The translations under genes and the position numbers were made by a program. This document shows positions 17,973 to 26,701 of a stretch of DNA of 64,000 nt, piece by piece. The notes below the pieces were generated by a model, which was given only the letters and a program-made list of their open reading frames with translations, was not told the origin of the DNA and did not search any database. Each line of letters begins with the position of its first letter. Positions within the stretch are counted from its first letter, which is position 1. The stretch is from NCBI GenBank assembly GCA_016706055.1, contig JADJKL010000002.1, forward strand, positions 186,001-250,000. The letters run 5' to 3'. This DNA is from Chitinophagaceae bacterium. GTDB lineage: Bacteria; Bacteroidota; Bacteroidia; Chitinophagales; Chitinophagaceae.

Positions 17973-18392
17973 CTATTCATAGTCATCAAGTCCTTCGGCA
18001 ATTTTACCGTAATCTAAAAATAGTTCTTCCCCCGGAACAATATCTTGTAATGCTTCAAATTCCTCACCATCATTTATCGATACAATATTCGGCTGCGATG
18101 AATGATTAAGGTAAATGACCGGGTCTATCATTTTAAAGCCATATTCAGGAACGAAGTAGTTTTCTTCATCAAAAAGACAGTAAGTTTCTATCAACGACCT
18201 AGAATGTTCTGGTAGTGCTTCTACTTCTTTAATAGGAACTTTTATCCATTCGCCCATTCCTTTTGAAAATATATCCCGGCAGCCTTTTGGTATATGCTGA
18301 ATTGCAAATATTCCGATACCATGAACTGGTGAACCTTTTAACTGAATATATGTTTGGCTTGTTAATTGATTAAGTAGCTTTGAATAAGGCAT
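17973..18392 (-). CDS. SET domain-containing protein
   Basis: A 139-residue compact SET protein. It shows the N-terminal SET motif (VHGIGIFAIQHIPKG), the pseudoknot-forming NHS motif (YLNHSSQPNI) and the final active-site strand (GEELFLDYG). No pre-SET or post-SET cysteines are present, so it is the minimal bacterial form. SET proteins methylate lysines with S-adenosylmethionine; the target is unknown. The lysine-rich histone-like protein at 9392 is a speculative candidate. It converges with the repeat protein gene, 11 bases apart. Confidence 0.8.
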   Translation of the reverse strand: MPYSKLLNQLTSQTYIQLKGSPVHGIGIFAIQHIPKGCRDIFSKGMGEWIKVPIKEVEALPEHSRSLIETYCLFDEENYFVPEYGFKMIDPVIYLNHSSQPNIVSINDGEEFEALQDIVPGEELFLDYGKIAEGLDDYE

Positions 18393-18641
18393 CAGAATGA
18401 ATTATTAAAATATCTTGGAATTCTCATTGCAGCAAATTTAGGGTTTACTGCTATATAATGTTAAAGCATAAAAAATAGATAATAATTTTTAAATTAGTGT
18501 CACAGTCTTGAGGTTTATTTTAATATCTGTCACTTATCTTTACGAACTAAGAAAAGAAGATAATTTCAATCTACTATGAAGATATCAAGGTAAATAGCTA
18601 ATAACAATTTTCTTTTCGTATATAAAAAATAAGATTGCCAG

Positions 18642-19989
18642 ATGCGTAAACTTTCCGCCGTACTTTTTGCAGATATAGCCCGTTATACTGCCATGATGCA
18701 AGAGGATGAAAAAAATGCTCTGCAGCTCATTAATAAATTCAAAAAAGATATTGAAAAGCAAACGGGAAAATTTAATGGCCGTATTGTACAATACTATGGA
18801 GATGGATGTTTGCTTACATTCGAAAGCTCTACAGAAGCAGTTGATTGTGCCATCAGTTTACAACATGTTTTTTCAGAATCACCAGAAGTACCCGTTCGTA
18901 TAGGCATTCATATGGGTGAAATTCTGTTTAAGAATAATGGTGCATTTGGCAATGGTGTAAATATTGCATCCCGTATTGAGTCAATGGGTATTCCGGGCTC
19001 TATACTAGTGTCAAAAACTGTCCGTGACCAAATCATCAATAAATCTAGTTTTCTATTGGCTTCGCTCGGTACTTTTCATTTTAAAAATGTAAGCGAACCA
19101 ATCGAAGTTTTTGCACTGGCTAATGAAGGTTTTGTAATTCCCGATAAATCTGATTTACAAGGAAAGTTTAAAACACCAACAAAAAAGAGAATTCCGAAAT
19201 GGGTTGCGATTGGTGTTCCAGTTTTATTACTGGCTGTAATTGCTATCGTTTGGTTTCTTAACGCAAAAAAAGCGGCTACCACATTATCAGATGAACAAAG
19301 AGAACAACCTGTAGCAGTAATGGCTTTTGAAAATCTTACCAAAGACAAGAGTATGGATGATTTAGGGCTAATGATAAAAGATTGGATAAGTTATGGCTTA
19401 TTAGAATCTGAAAAAGCTCCTGTTATTATTCTTGATGAAGAAAAAAATGAAAAAACAAAAAATAATAAAGAGAAGTTAGCTAATATTCCGACAGGAGTGG
19501 GACTTGTTGTTAAAGGACGATTCTTTGATCAGAGTGAGGAACAAATTGCTGCTATCGCTGAAATTCTTGATGTAAAAACAAACAAAATACTATTTACATT
19601 AAAGCCAGTAGTTGCAAAAAAAGACAGTCTGACGGTTATGCTTGATCAATTAAAAATCAGGTTACTGAATATTGGGAGAAGAGAATCATGTATCAACTAA
19701 AAGACCACCGCTTTTTGCTGCATATGCAAAATATCTTGATGGATTAAAATACCAAAAGACTGATTATTTAAAGGCGCAGGGTTATTACCAGGAATCATTG
19801 AAAGAAGATTCAACTTTTGTAGCTCCTCTTTTTGCATTGGCTACATCTTCCATTGATAATTTGCAACCAGCATTAAGGGATTCCATAATGGCAACCTTAC
19901 AATTGATGGAAAGCTCGTTTACATCGTTTGAAAAAAAGAGTTGGGAAAATCTAAAGACAAGACTTGCTGTTGATAGCATTGAAAAATAA
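18642..19989 (+). CDS. Class III adenylate/guanylate cyclase with TM segment, frameshifted near the C-terminus
   Basis: The N-terminal 165 residues are a class III nucleotidyl cyclase domain: AVLFADIARYTAMMQ with the first metal Asp, YYGDGCLLTFES with the second, VRIGIHMGEI, and GNGVNIASRIESMG. One TM helix follows (WVAIGVPVLLLAVIAIVWFL), then an extracytoplasmic FlgO/TolB-like region (PVAVMAFENLTKDKSMDDLGLMIKDWI). The frame breaks between about 19662 and 19690. The continuation (STKRPPLFAAYAKYLDGLKYQKTDYLKAQGYYQES) resumes in the +1 frame to 19989. The protein should make cAMP or cGMP at the membrane; which one cannot be told by eye. Confidence 0.8.
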
Positions 19990-20044
19990 TTATGCTAAAA
20001 TTCTTTCTCCTTCTGCTAGCTCAATGCCTATACCTTTGCAGACT

Positions 20045-21223
20045 ATGAGTTTATTTACAGAAAAATCAGCGATTATAATTACCTGTCATAAACGTATTAC
20101 TCCTTACTTAGAGAATGAAGTAAAACAACTTGGCTTTACTATCGATTCAAGTTTTATTACAGGTGTCAGTATTACAGGAACGATTACGGATTGTATAAAA
20201 CTCAATCTTTATCTTCGTTGTGCAAGCCAGGTATTATATAGTTTAAAAAGTTTTAGGGCAGATAATGCAGATGATATTTATAATAACCTTGTCAGTTATC
20301 CTTGGGAAAATATATTACCAGATCCTGGATATTTTTCTATTACCAGTAATGTAAACAATCCAACAATTAACAATAGCATGTTTGCCAATCTTCGGGTTAA
20401 AGATGCAATTGTAGACAGGATTCGAGATAAAAGAGGTAGCCGTCCTTCAACGGGATCTGAATTAACAGGAACTGTCATTCACCTTTTTTGGAAGAATGAA
20501 GATGCTACCATTTTTGTTGATACTACAGGTGATTCACTGGCAAGACATGGCTATCGAAAAATACCCGGATTGGCTCCAATGCTGGAAGGTTTGGCAGCTG
20601 CTACCATTTATGCAACACAATGGGATAAAAATTCCCCATTTATAAATCCAATGTGTGGATCAGGAACTTTAGCAATAGAAGCAGCAATGCTTGCAACGAA
20701 CAGAGTGCCGGGTTTATTCAGAACCAATTATGCTTTTATGCATGTGCAAGGTTATGACGAAAGTGTGTACTTAAAAGAAGATGCATTGCTTGAAGAACAA
20801 ATAACAGATATGCCGGGATTGAAAATAATTGCTACCGATATAAGTGCAAAGGCCATTGACAATGCAAGGAAGAATGCTATTGCAGCAGGAGTAGAAAAAT
20901 TAATTGATTTTGAAGTTTGTGAGTTTGCTGAAACAGATGTTCCCGCCGATGCCGCAGGTGTAATGATGATAAATCCTGCATATGGTGAAAGGCTCGGAGA
21001 AATTTCTGCGCTAGAAGAAACCTATAAACGTATCGGCGATTTTATGAAAAAAAATTGCGGAGGTTATTATGGCTATGTCTTTACTGGCAATATGGAACTG
21101 GCAAAAAAGATTGGACTAAAAGCAAAACGCAGAATTGAATTTTATAATAGTACGATAGATTGCAGGTTGTTAGAATATGAATTATACAGCGGCACTAGAA
21201 GAACCGATAAAGAAAACGACTAA
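20045..21223 (+). CDS. THUMP domain class I SAM-dependent RNA methyltransferase (RlmL/TrmN-like)
   Basis: About 392 residues from the ATG at 20045, chosen because conserved sequence starts there (IIITCHKRITPYLENEVKQLGF). An upstream ATG at 20024 is possible. Residues about 40-150 form a THUMP-like RNA-binding region. The methyltransferase domain has the SAM motif PFINPMCGSGTLAIEAAML, an acidic motif IIATDISAKAIDNARKNA and the catalytic loop INPAYGERLGE in place of the classical NPPYG. It probably makes N2-methylguanine in rRNA or tRNA. The last 3 bases overlap the end of the converging DUF1415 gene. Confidence 0.8.
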   Translation: MSLFTEKSAIIITCHKRITPYLENEVKQLGFTIDSSFITGVSITGTITDCIKLNLYLRCASQVLYSLKSFRADNADDIYNNLVSYPWENILPDPGYFSITSNVNNPTINNSMFANLRVKDAIVDRIRDKRGSRPSTGSELTGTVIHLFWKNEDATIFVDTTGDSLARHGYRKIPGLAPMLEGLAAATIYATQWDKNSPFINPMCGSGTLAIEAAMLATNRVPGLFRTNYAFMHVQGYDESVYLKEDALLEEQITDMPGLKIIATDISAKAIDNARKNAIAAGVEKLIDFEVCEFAETDVPADAAGVMMINPAYGERLGEISALEETYKRIGDFMKKNCGGYYGYVFTGNMELAKKIGLKAKRRIEFYNSTIDCRLLEYELYSGTRRTDKEND

Positions 21224-21763
21224 ATACTTTTCAGTAGCTGCTGCATATAAGCAAGACCTTTCTCTTTTGTAAATGCAATATTTCTCTTCGGAACATTTTC
21301 AATATCTGGATAACCAGCAATTGCCTTTGTCACACTATCTTCTCTCAAAAAATGCAACATAGGGTAGGGCGAACGGTTTGTGTAATTGGATGGATCATTT
21401 TCATTACTACCTACAAACATATATTTGGGGTGAAAGCTAGCAATTTGGTAAATGCCTTCGTAATTATTCTTTGTAAGTAACGTTTCTGCTTTCTACCAGA
21501 TCAAGATAGTCATTAAAATCAGCGAAGCTATCTGGTAAAATCAATAGTGAGGTTTCAATTTTATTATTTTCATCTAGGAGCAAAAAAATTTTCAGTATAG
21601 CTTCCAAAACGTTTTTAGTAGTTACTTCATGTAGCACTTCATAATGAATACTACCTCTTTTAATCTCTCTTGCCGCAAAAGGACAAAAATTGCAGGCAAC
21701 TACTACATTAGTAATCCAGCTTTTAGTTTTGGTAACGATAATTTCATTATCTGCGTTACTCAT
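21220..21763 (-). CDS. DUF1415 protein, frameshifted
   Basis: The N-terminal part (21464-21763) reads KSWITNVVVACNFCPFAAREIKRGSIHYEV and SLLILPDSFADFNDYLDLVE. The C-terminal part (from 21495 down to 21220) reads AETLLTKNNYEGIYQIASFHPKYMFVGSNENDPSNYTNRSPYPMLHFLRE. Joined, they match DUF1415, a family of about 180 residues with conserved FCPFA and NRSPYPMLHLLRE motifs. A two-base loss in the homopolymer at 21490-21492 (expected VEKAETLL) explains the break. Function of the family is unknown. Its ATG overlaps the VF530 stop in an ATGA arrangement, so the two are probably translated together. Confidence 0.8.
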
Positions 21764-21981
21764 AATTTGTTCTTTGTAATATAGCTGATGTATAAATCTT
21801 CAACCTTTTTTCTTGCCCAAGGTGTTTTACGTAAGAATTTTAAAGAAGAATTGATACTTGGATCGCTGATAAAACAATTTATCCGGATCATATTACCGAG
21901 TTCATCCCAACCGAAATGCTTTTCCAATTCAATAAGAATGGACTCCAGTGTTTTTCCATGAAGCGGATCATTAGATGACAT
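21760..21981 (-). CDS. VF530 family DNA-binding protein
   Basis: A 73-residue protein matching the VF530/DUF2132 family along its length: DPLHGKTLESILIELEKHFGWDELGNMIRINCFISDPSINSSLKFLRKTPWARKKVEDLYI. The family has a helical fold, and members are described as double-stranded DNA-binding. It is the first gene of a two-gene unit with DUF1415 and overlaps it by 4 bases. It lies just 6 bases after the S1/P1 nuclease stop, so all three minus-strand genes may form an operon. Confidence 0.85.
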   Translation of the reverse strand: MSSNDPLHGKTLESILIELEKHFGWDELGNMIRINCFISDPSINSSLKFLRKTPWARKKVEDLYISYITKNKL

Positions 21982-21987
21982 TGGCTT

Positions 21988-22797
21988 TTATTTCAAAGCT
22001 TCATTTAATATTTGTGCCAGGCGTAGTCCGCCTTTCAGTAATTGCAGGTCAAGATCACTTTTAAAAATATAATTGTATTTATACCCAAGCTTTCCATCTG
22101 CGGGCACAGAAGCATAAACTTTATTAGCTAAAACATAAGACTCATAAAACCATTCTTCCAACGAAGATTGTTGCCAACCTTTCACTTCTTCTGCATTTGC
22201 AATGTCCAAGTTACCTGCATATTCTGTATAACTGTATTGCTGAAATTCAACAATCTCACTATCCCAAACTGTATGAAGATTCGTTTGTTTATCAAACCAG
22301 CTTACCTTAACTCTATTGCCGCCAAGATCTTCTTCCCGGCCAACATGTAAAGGTTGATGGAGGTCGCCTACAAAATGTATAAGAAAACGTAATGCAATCT
22401 GCCTTTTTTCAATTGGTAATGATTTGTCTTTTAATTCTGTAGTCAGTGCCTTTATCTGTGTATATAAATTCTCACCTTTAAGATTTTGTAATGCAGCAAG
22501 AAAGTCTTCTTTTCCTAAATTGCCCGGCAAGTTTACATAATGCCATTTGGAAACATGATCCCAAGTATGTGTTGTATCAGATTTTATAAAATCTGCCCAA
22601 TTGGCCCATAAGGAAAGTGATTCCATGCCAATAATATTTTGCAATTCTTTCTTTGCTTTCTTTGTCAAATGTCGCTGTGCAATCTCTCCGACAACTCGGT
22701 GACCGGTTACTCCCCAGCTAAAACATATTGCGGGAGCAAGTAGAAAAAAGAATAAGGTGATTGTCTTTACAATTCCTGAGTTGATGAGTCTGCGCAT
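21988..22797 (-). CDS. S1/P1 nuclease
   Basis: A 269-residue exported zinc nuclease. A signal peptide ends at ICFS, leaving the mature N-terminal Trp (WGVTGHRVVGEIAQRHL). In this family the Trp contributes backbone atoms to the trinuclear zinc site. Other zinc ligands are visible in WADFIKSDTTHTWDHVSKWHYVN and FLIHFVGDLHQPLHVGREEDLGGNRVKV. The enzyme cleaves single-stranded DNA or RNA and 3'-nucleotides in the periplasm or outside the cell. Cys is scarce, as usual for bacterial members. Confidence 0.9.
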   Translation of the reverse strand: MRRLINSGIVKTITLFFFLLAPAICFSWGVTGHRVVGEIAQRHLTKKAKKELQNIIGMESLSLWANWADFIKSDTTHTWDHVSKWHYVNLPGNLGKEDFLAALQNLKGENLYTQIKALTTELKDKSLPIEKRQIALRFLIHFVGDLHQPLHVGREEDLGGNRVKVSWFDKQTNLHTVWDSEIVEFQQYSYTEYAGNLDIANAEEVKGWQQSSLEEWFYESYVLANKVYASVPADGKLGYKYNYIFKSDLDLQLLKGGLRLAQILNEALK

Positions 22798-22909
22798 ATT
22801 AATTTATTGTAGTTGCAAATGTCAAAGAAAAAACATTAGGGATAAAAAAAAGTACCAAATAATTGATACTTAAGTTTGAAATATTTTTATATGATAATTT
22901 TATCAGCTA

Positions 22910-23356
22910 TTATTTTTGCAACGCCACATTTACTGCATTAGCGCCTTTCGGACCCATCTCAATTTCAAAAGTCACTTTATTGCTTTCCGTAATCTCATCT
23001 TTTACAGAATTAATATGCACAAAAACACTTTCTTGTGTTTCCAGGTCTCTTATAAATCCATATCCCTTTTCATGGTTGAAATGGGTAACGATACCAGTAC
23101 GGATAAGATCTTCTGGATTGATAGGTTCTTGTTTTGGAACACCAATTTCAATATCCTCTAGTTTAATAGCAACTTTTTTCCTGGGATCGGGTGGCACCGA
23201 AGAAAGATTTCCGTTCTCATCAATATAGGCAAGCATATCATCAAGACTTTGCCCTGACTTAGCATTTTCTTTACGTTCAGCCTTTTTTTCTGCTTTTTCC
23301 TTTTTGTTTTGTCTTTTTTTCTTTTCTCTTTCTTTTTTGTTCCAGGTTTCTGCCAT
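22910..23356 (-). CDS. Cold-shock domain protein with charged N-terminal extension
   Basis: A 148-residue protein. Residues 1-35 are almost all Lys, Glu, Arg and Gln (KKEREKKKRQNKKEKAEKK). A linker with a conserved-looking SLDDMLAYIDENGNLSS motif follows. Residues about 86-148 are a cold-shock OB fold with RNP1 KGYGFI and RNP2 VFVHI. It should bind single-stranded RNA or DNA; the basic coiled extension could add RNA contacts or ribosome binding. This long form is common in Bacteroidota and distinct from the 65-residue CspA type. Confidence 0.9.
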   Translation of the reverse strand: MAETWNKKEREKKKRQNKKEKAEKKAERKENAKSGQSLDDMLAYIDENGNLSSVPPDPRKKVAIKLEDIEIGVPKQEPINPEDLIRTGIVTHFNHEKGYGFIRDLETQESVFVHINSVKDEITESNKVTFEIEMGPKGANAVNVALQK

Positions 23357-23629
23357 AAACTGTATTCGGGGTTTAATTAAAAAATGATGTTCTTTTCTTC
23401 TTGCGATCAGGGAGGGAAATGGACAATATTACTTTGCCAGTTCTTTTTCGAATCGCATAAAGGTAAGCTTTTTTAGTCTCTTTTCCTTAACTATACTACC
23501 GCCAGCAGCTTATGTGTACTGTTTGAGTATAAGTTTTAAACATTCTTTTAGCAAACGATTTTGCAGACTTCATTATAAAACGATTAATTTCATCGCATAA
23601 TTTATTAAACCTCAATAACAATTACTAAA

Positions 23630-23986
23630 ATGAAATCTTTCATTACCCTTATTATTTGCAGCTTTTTTGCGATTCAGTTGAATGCTCAGGACAGCACCTC
23701 GAAAACATCGAAACCAGATCCAACTAAAAAAATAATGATTGTAGAGGCATCTTGTGGCCAATGCCAGTTTAAAATAAAAGGTGGCGGGTGTGATTTGGCT
23801 GTACGATTTGATGGCAAAGGTTATTTTGTAGATGGGACAAAAATTGATGAACATGGCGATGCTCATGCAGCCGATGGCTTTTGCGAAGCAATCAGAAAAG
23901 AAGTACAGGGCGAAGTGGTAAATAACCGTTTTGTAGCAACCTATTTTAAGCTAATTCCCGAAAAGCCTAAAAAAGAGAAAATGTAA
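23630..23986 (+). CDS. DUF6370 family exported Cys-containing protein
   Basis: A 118-residue protein with a signal peptide (LIICSFFAIQLNAQ). The mature part carries VEASCGQCQFKIKGGGCDLAVRFDGKGYFVDG and ADGFCEAI. Four conserved cysteines suggest a metal or disulfide centre. This matches DUF6370, a Bacteroidota family of unknown function. A terminator follows at 24035-24071. Confidence 0.75.
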   Translation: MKSFITLIICSFFAIQLNAQDSTSKTSKPDPTKKIMIVEASCGQCQFKIKGGGCDLAVRFDGKGYFVDGTKIDEHGDAHAADGFCEAIRKEVQGEVVNNRFVATYFKLIPEKPKKEKM

Positions 23987-24034
23987 TTGTCTTCTTCAAA
24001 AAGAACATGGGGACTATTACTAAAAGTGCAAAAA

Positions 24035-24071
24035 CCCGTCTAGCCTAGGTCAAGACAGGGAGGATTTTTTT
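24035..24071 (+). terminator. Intrinsic terminator after the DUF6370 gene
   Basis: CCCGTCT (24035-24041) pairs with AGACAGGG (24053-24060) with one bulged base. After a short AGGA spacer there is a run of seven T (24065-24071). It lies directly against the stop codon of the converging kinase gene. Confidence 0.7.
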
Positions 24072-24420
24072 AAAGACCAAGAAAAATTCTGTTGTTTAGA
24101 AAATAGCTTAAGATGTTGAATTGCTCCAACATTGAAAACATAAAATCGCCTTCAATCTTTGCATTTTCATCACTATCACTTCCATGCACTGCATTTTCAC
24201 CAACTGATGCAGCGTATAATTTACGAATGGTATTTGCTTCTGCCTTTGCAGGATCAGTAGCACCAATCAATTTTCTGAAATCTTCGACGGCATTATCTTT
24301 TTCAAGAACTGCTGCAATAATTGGCCCTTCACACATAAAAGAAACCAGTTCGCCATAAAAAGGTCTTTCCTTATGAATTGCATAAAATTCTCCGGCTTTT
24401 TCAGGAGTAAGTTTTGTCAT
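24070..24420 (-). pseudogene. ndk: Nucleoside-diphosphate kinase lacking its N-terminal third
   Basis: The 116 residues match Ndk from LTPEKAGEFYAIHKERPFYGELVSFM through GPIIAAVLEKDNAVEDFRKLIGATDPAKA to the active-site block IRKLYAASVGENAVHGSDSDENA, with the phosphorylated His at about residue 79. The usual first 40 or so residues, including the TMIKPDA strand and the first helix, are absent. No frame upstream encodes them, because the divergent phosphoesterase gene starts only 36 bases away. The C-terminus (FNILSYFLNNRIFLGL) also looks unlike the family. Either a real deletion removed the 5' end and the shared promoter region, or the assembly lost roughly 150-250 bases here. Confidence 0.75.
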
Positions 24421-24456
24421 CGCAAGTAACAAACTCTTATCTTCGCAGCCGTTTTT

Positions 24457-25465
24457 ATGAAAGCTATAAAAGAAATATTCCCTTTACTAACAACACCGCG
24501 GAAAGTGGTAATTACCACACATCAGAAGCCGGATGCAGATGCGATGGGTTCTTCATTGGCATTATCACATTTTCTTTCAGGTTTTGGCCATTCCGTTACG
24601 GTTATTTCTCCCACAAATTGGGCTGGCTGGGTAGATTGGATGCCGGGTACAAAGCAAGTTTTGGATTATGAAAAAAACAAAGTAAAAGCTGATGCCATAA
24701 TGGATGAAGCGGATTGGTTGTTTTGTCTTGACTTCAATATTTTTCACCGTACTAAGTCGATGACGGAGAAACTGAAGGCACTTACTTGTACAAAAATATC
24801 TGATTGATCATCATCAGGAACCTGATGCAGCATCTTTTACTTACGGCATAAGCGATACATCTAAGAGTTCCACCTGTGAAATGATATATGATTTTATTGT
24901 TGATTCTGGTAATGCTGACAAAATCACCATGGAAATCAATGAATGTATTTATGCCGGAGTGGTGGCAGATACCGGTTCTTTTCGTTTCTCATCAACACAT
25001 GCAGGTGTACATAAGCTGGCAGCAGATTTAAAAGCAAGAGGTTTGGATCACGGTAAAGTGCATGAAAAGCTTTTTGATAATTTTTTGGAGAACCGTTTAC
25101 GGTTTACCGGAAATGTGCTGTTGAACAGAATGGAAGTGTTTTATGAATATAATACGGCGTTGGTTGCCATTCCTAAAGCTGATCTAATTAAATACCAAAT
25201 TAAAACCGGAGATTCAGAAGGCCTGGTTAATTTTCCACTTAGCATACAAGGAATAAAACTGGTGGCATTGGTAATTGACAGGGATGAAGAAAGAAAATGG
25301 AGCTTCCGAAGCAAAGGGGAGTTTGATTGCAATACATTTGCCCGCAAATATTTCGAAGGTGGCGGACATTATAATGCTTCGGGCGGAAGGAGTAGTGAAT
25401 CACTGGAAGAAGCTGTAGAAAATTTTAAAAAAGCAATGATCGAAAATAAAAATCTATTACAATAA
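24457..25465 (+). CDS. DHH/DHHA1 phosphoesterase (NrnA-like nanoRNase / pAp phosphatase), frameshifted
   Basis: N-terminal DHH motifs are present: VVITTHQKPDADAMGSSLALSHFL, with the Mn-binding Asp pair, and WLFCLDFN. The next motif, LIDHHQEPDAASFTYGISDTSKSSTCEM, appears only after removing one base at 24797-24799, where the uncorrected frame ends at 24807. The second part has CIYAGVVADTGSFRF and the DHHA1 end RKYFEGGGHYNASGGRSS. Corrected length is about 336 residues. The enzyme is expected to degrade oligoribonucleotides of 2-5 nt and perhaps dephosphorylate 3'-phosphoadenosine 5'-phosphate. It sits upstream of the FKBP gene by 13 bases. Confidence 0.85.
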
Positions 25466-25478
25466 AAAATCAAAAAAA

Positions 25479-26411
25479 ATGAGGATTAAAAATCTCCTAT
25501 TTGTTCTTATTGCTGTTGCCACTCTTGCTAGTTGTGGTCAGTCTACTTATCGTAAAACACCAGGCGGAATGCCATACAAAGTGTTCAGTGGAAAAGATAC
25601 CCAAAGTATTGCTGTTGGTAATATTATTAAAGTAACTTTTACCAGAACAATAAAAGACAGTGTTGATTTCACTACAGAAGGAAGTTTACCGGTGTACGTA
25701 CCAATCACTCCAAATTCAACACCGTATGACCTTTCAGAAATCTGGACAAAACTTAAAAAAGGTGACAGCGTTATTGCTACACAAATGATGGATACATTCA
25801 TCAATCGTAATCCACAACATCCTAATTTTTTAAGCGGACAGTATAAAAAAGGAGACAAAATTGTTATCACACTGAAAATTATTGAAGTATTCGCTTCAGA
25901 TTCTCTTGCCAAAGTAGACGAAGAAAAGCAGAGAAAAGAATGGGAATCGAAAGAAGGTGAGGTAATGGCAAAATATATAAAGGAGAAGAATATTAAAGCT
26001 GAAATGACAAGTTCTGGAGTTTATGTAGAAACAATTACACCTGGAACAGGCAACCCAGTTGGCACTGGAAAATATGTATCTGTGAATTATACAGGAACAT
26101 CTTTTAGCGGTTTTAAGTTTGATAGCAATACCGACTCAGTCTTCCAGCATGTTGCTCCATTATCTTTCACTACAGCCAGTGGAGAAATGACAAAAGGTTT
26201 TGACGATGGTGTTCAACTGATGCGTAAAGGCGAACATGCAAGAATTTATGTGCCTTCTTCTTTAGGTTACGGAGCTCAGCCTGATCCAAGATCCGGTATC
26301 AAACCTTACGAAAATTTAATATTTGATATAGTGGTGCTGGACATTAAGGATAAAGCTCCACCGCCGCCACCAGCTCCGGCTCCGCAGCAAATGCAAATGC
26401 CACAGCAATAA
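25479..26411 (+). CDS. FKBP-type peptidyl-prolyl isomerase lipoprotein
   Basis: A 310-residue protein with a lipoprotein signal (LFVLIAVATLASCGQ), so it should be membrane-anchored in the periplasm or outer membrane. Residues about 30-170 form an N-terminal FKBP-like region with degenerate motifs (GNIIKVTFTRTIKDS). Residues about 180-295 are the clear FKBP domain: GKYVSVNYTGTSFSGFKFDSN, TKGFDDGVQLMRKGEHARIYVPSSLGYG and NLIFDIVVLDI. A Pro/Gln-rich tail closes it (PPPPPAPAPQQMQMPQQ). It assists folding of exported proteins. It is probably co-transcribed with the DHH gene and ends in a strong terminator. Confidence 0.9.
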   Translation: MRIKNLLFVLIAVATLASCGQSTYRKTPGGMPYKVFSGKDTQSIAVGNIIKVTFTRTIKDSVDFTTEGSLPVYVPITPNSTPYDLSEIWTKLKKGDSVIATQMMDTFINRNPQHPNFLSGQYKKGDKIVITLKIIEVFASDSLAKVDEEKQRKEWESKEGEVMAKYIKEKNIKAEMTSSGVYVETITPGTGNPVGTGKYVSVNYTGTSFSGFKFDSNTDSVFQHVAPLSFTTASGEMTKGFDDGVQLMRKGEHARIYVPSSLGYGAQPDPRSGIKPYENLIFDIVVLDIKDKAPPPPPAPAPQQMQMPQQ

Positions 26412-26467
26412 ATTGATTCAAAACAACGCTTATAATATCTATTGAATCAAAAAATAAATGAACTTTG

Positions 26468-26504
26468 TACCCGTATCGCCTCAGGCGATACGGGTATTTT
26501 TTTT
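26468..26504 (+). terminator. Strong intrinsic terminator after the FKBP gene
   Basis: Perfect 13-bp stem (26468-26480 with 26484-26496, core ACCCGTATCGCC), TCA loop and eight T at 26497-26504. Confidence 0.95.
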
Positions 26505-26585
26505 AAAAGGCTCCGTTTTTAATCCAATGTCAGTTCCGTACCCTCAGAAATAAAAGTTCTTAATAAGTTTACCTAACTTTTTTTA

Positions 26586-26613
26586 TTGTCAAATAAGGAA
26601 ATCCGTATTTTTA
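26586..26613 (+). promoter_or_regulatory. Candidate promoter for a small RNA
   Basis: TTG at 26586-26588 and TATTTTTA at 26606-26613 resemble the Bacteroidota -33 TTG and -7 TAnnTTTG elements, with a 17-base spacer. It lies downstream of the FKBP terminator with no ORF to serve. Confidence 0.35.
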
Positions 26614-26618
26614 TGAAC

Positions 26619-26701
26619 CTGACTGTTTTTACAGTGATTAAGGTAACGATTACAATGTCATGAGGAAAAGGTTTCGCAGCAATGTGAAGCCTTTTCTTTT
26701 T
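26619..26701 (+). ncRNA. Candidate small RNA of about 80 nt between the FKBP and folP genes
   Basis: The transcript would start near 26619. It forms a small hairpin (GACTG, then TTTTTA, then CAGT) and ends in a 3' hairpin whose arms are 26665-26675 (GAAAAGGTTTC) and 26686-26696 (GAAGCCTTTTC), followed by a T-run. The T-run lies on the plus side, so the hairpin terminates a plus-strand transcript, yet the FKBP gene already has its own terminator at 26468. No ORF fits between. The 3' end overlaps the last bases of folP in antisense. I recognise no Rfam family; the call is structural inference only. Confidence 0.35.

Noticed and set aside
22863..23228. Plus-strand frame of 121 residues opposite the cold-shock gene.
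   Set aside because: No family features, while the minus strand has intact RNP motifs.
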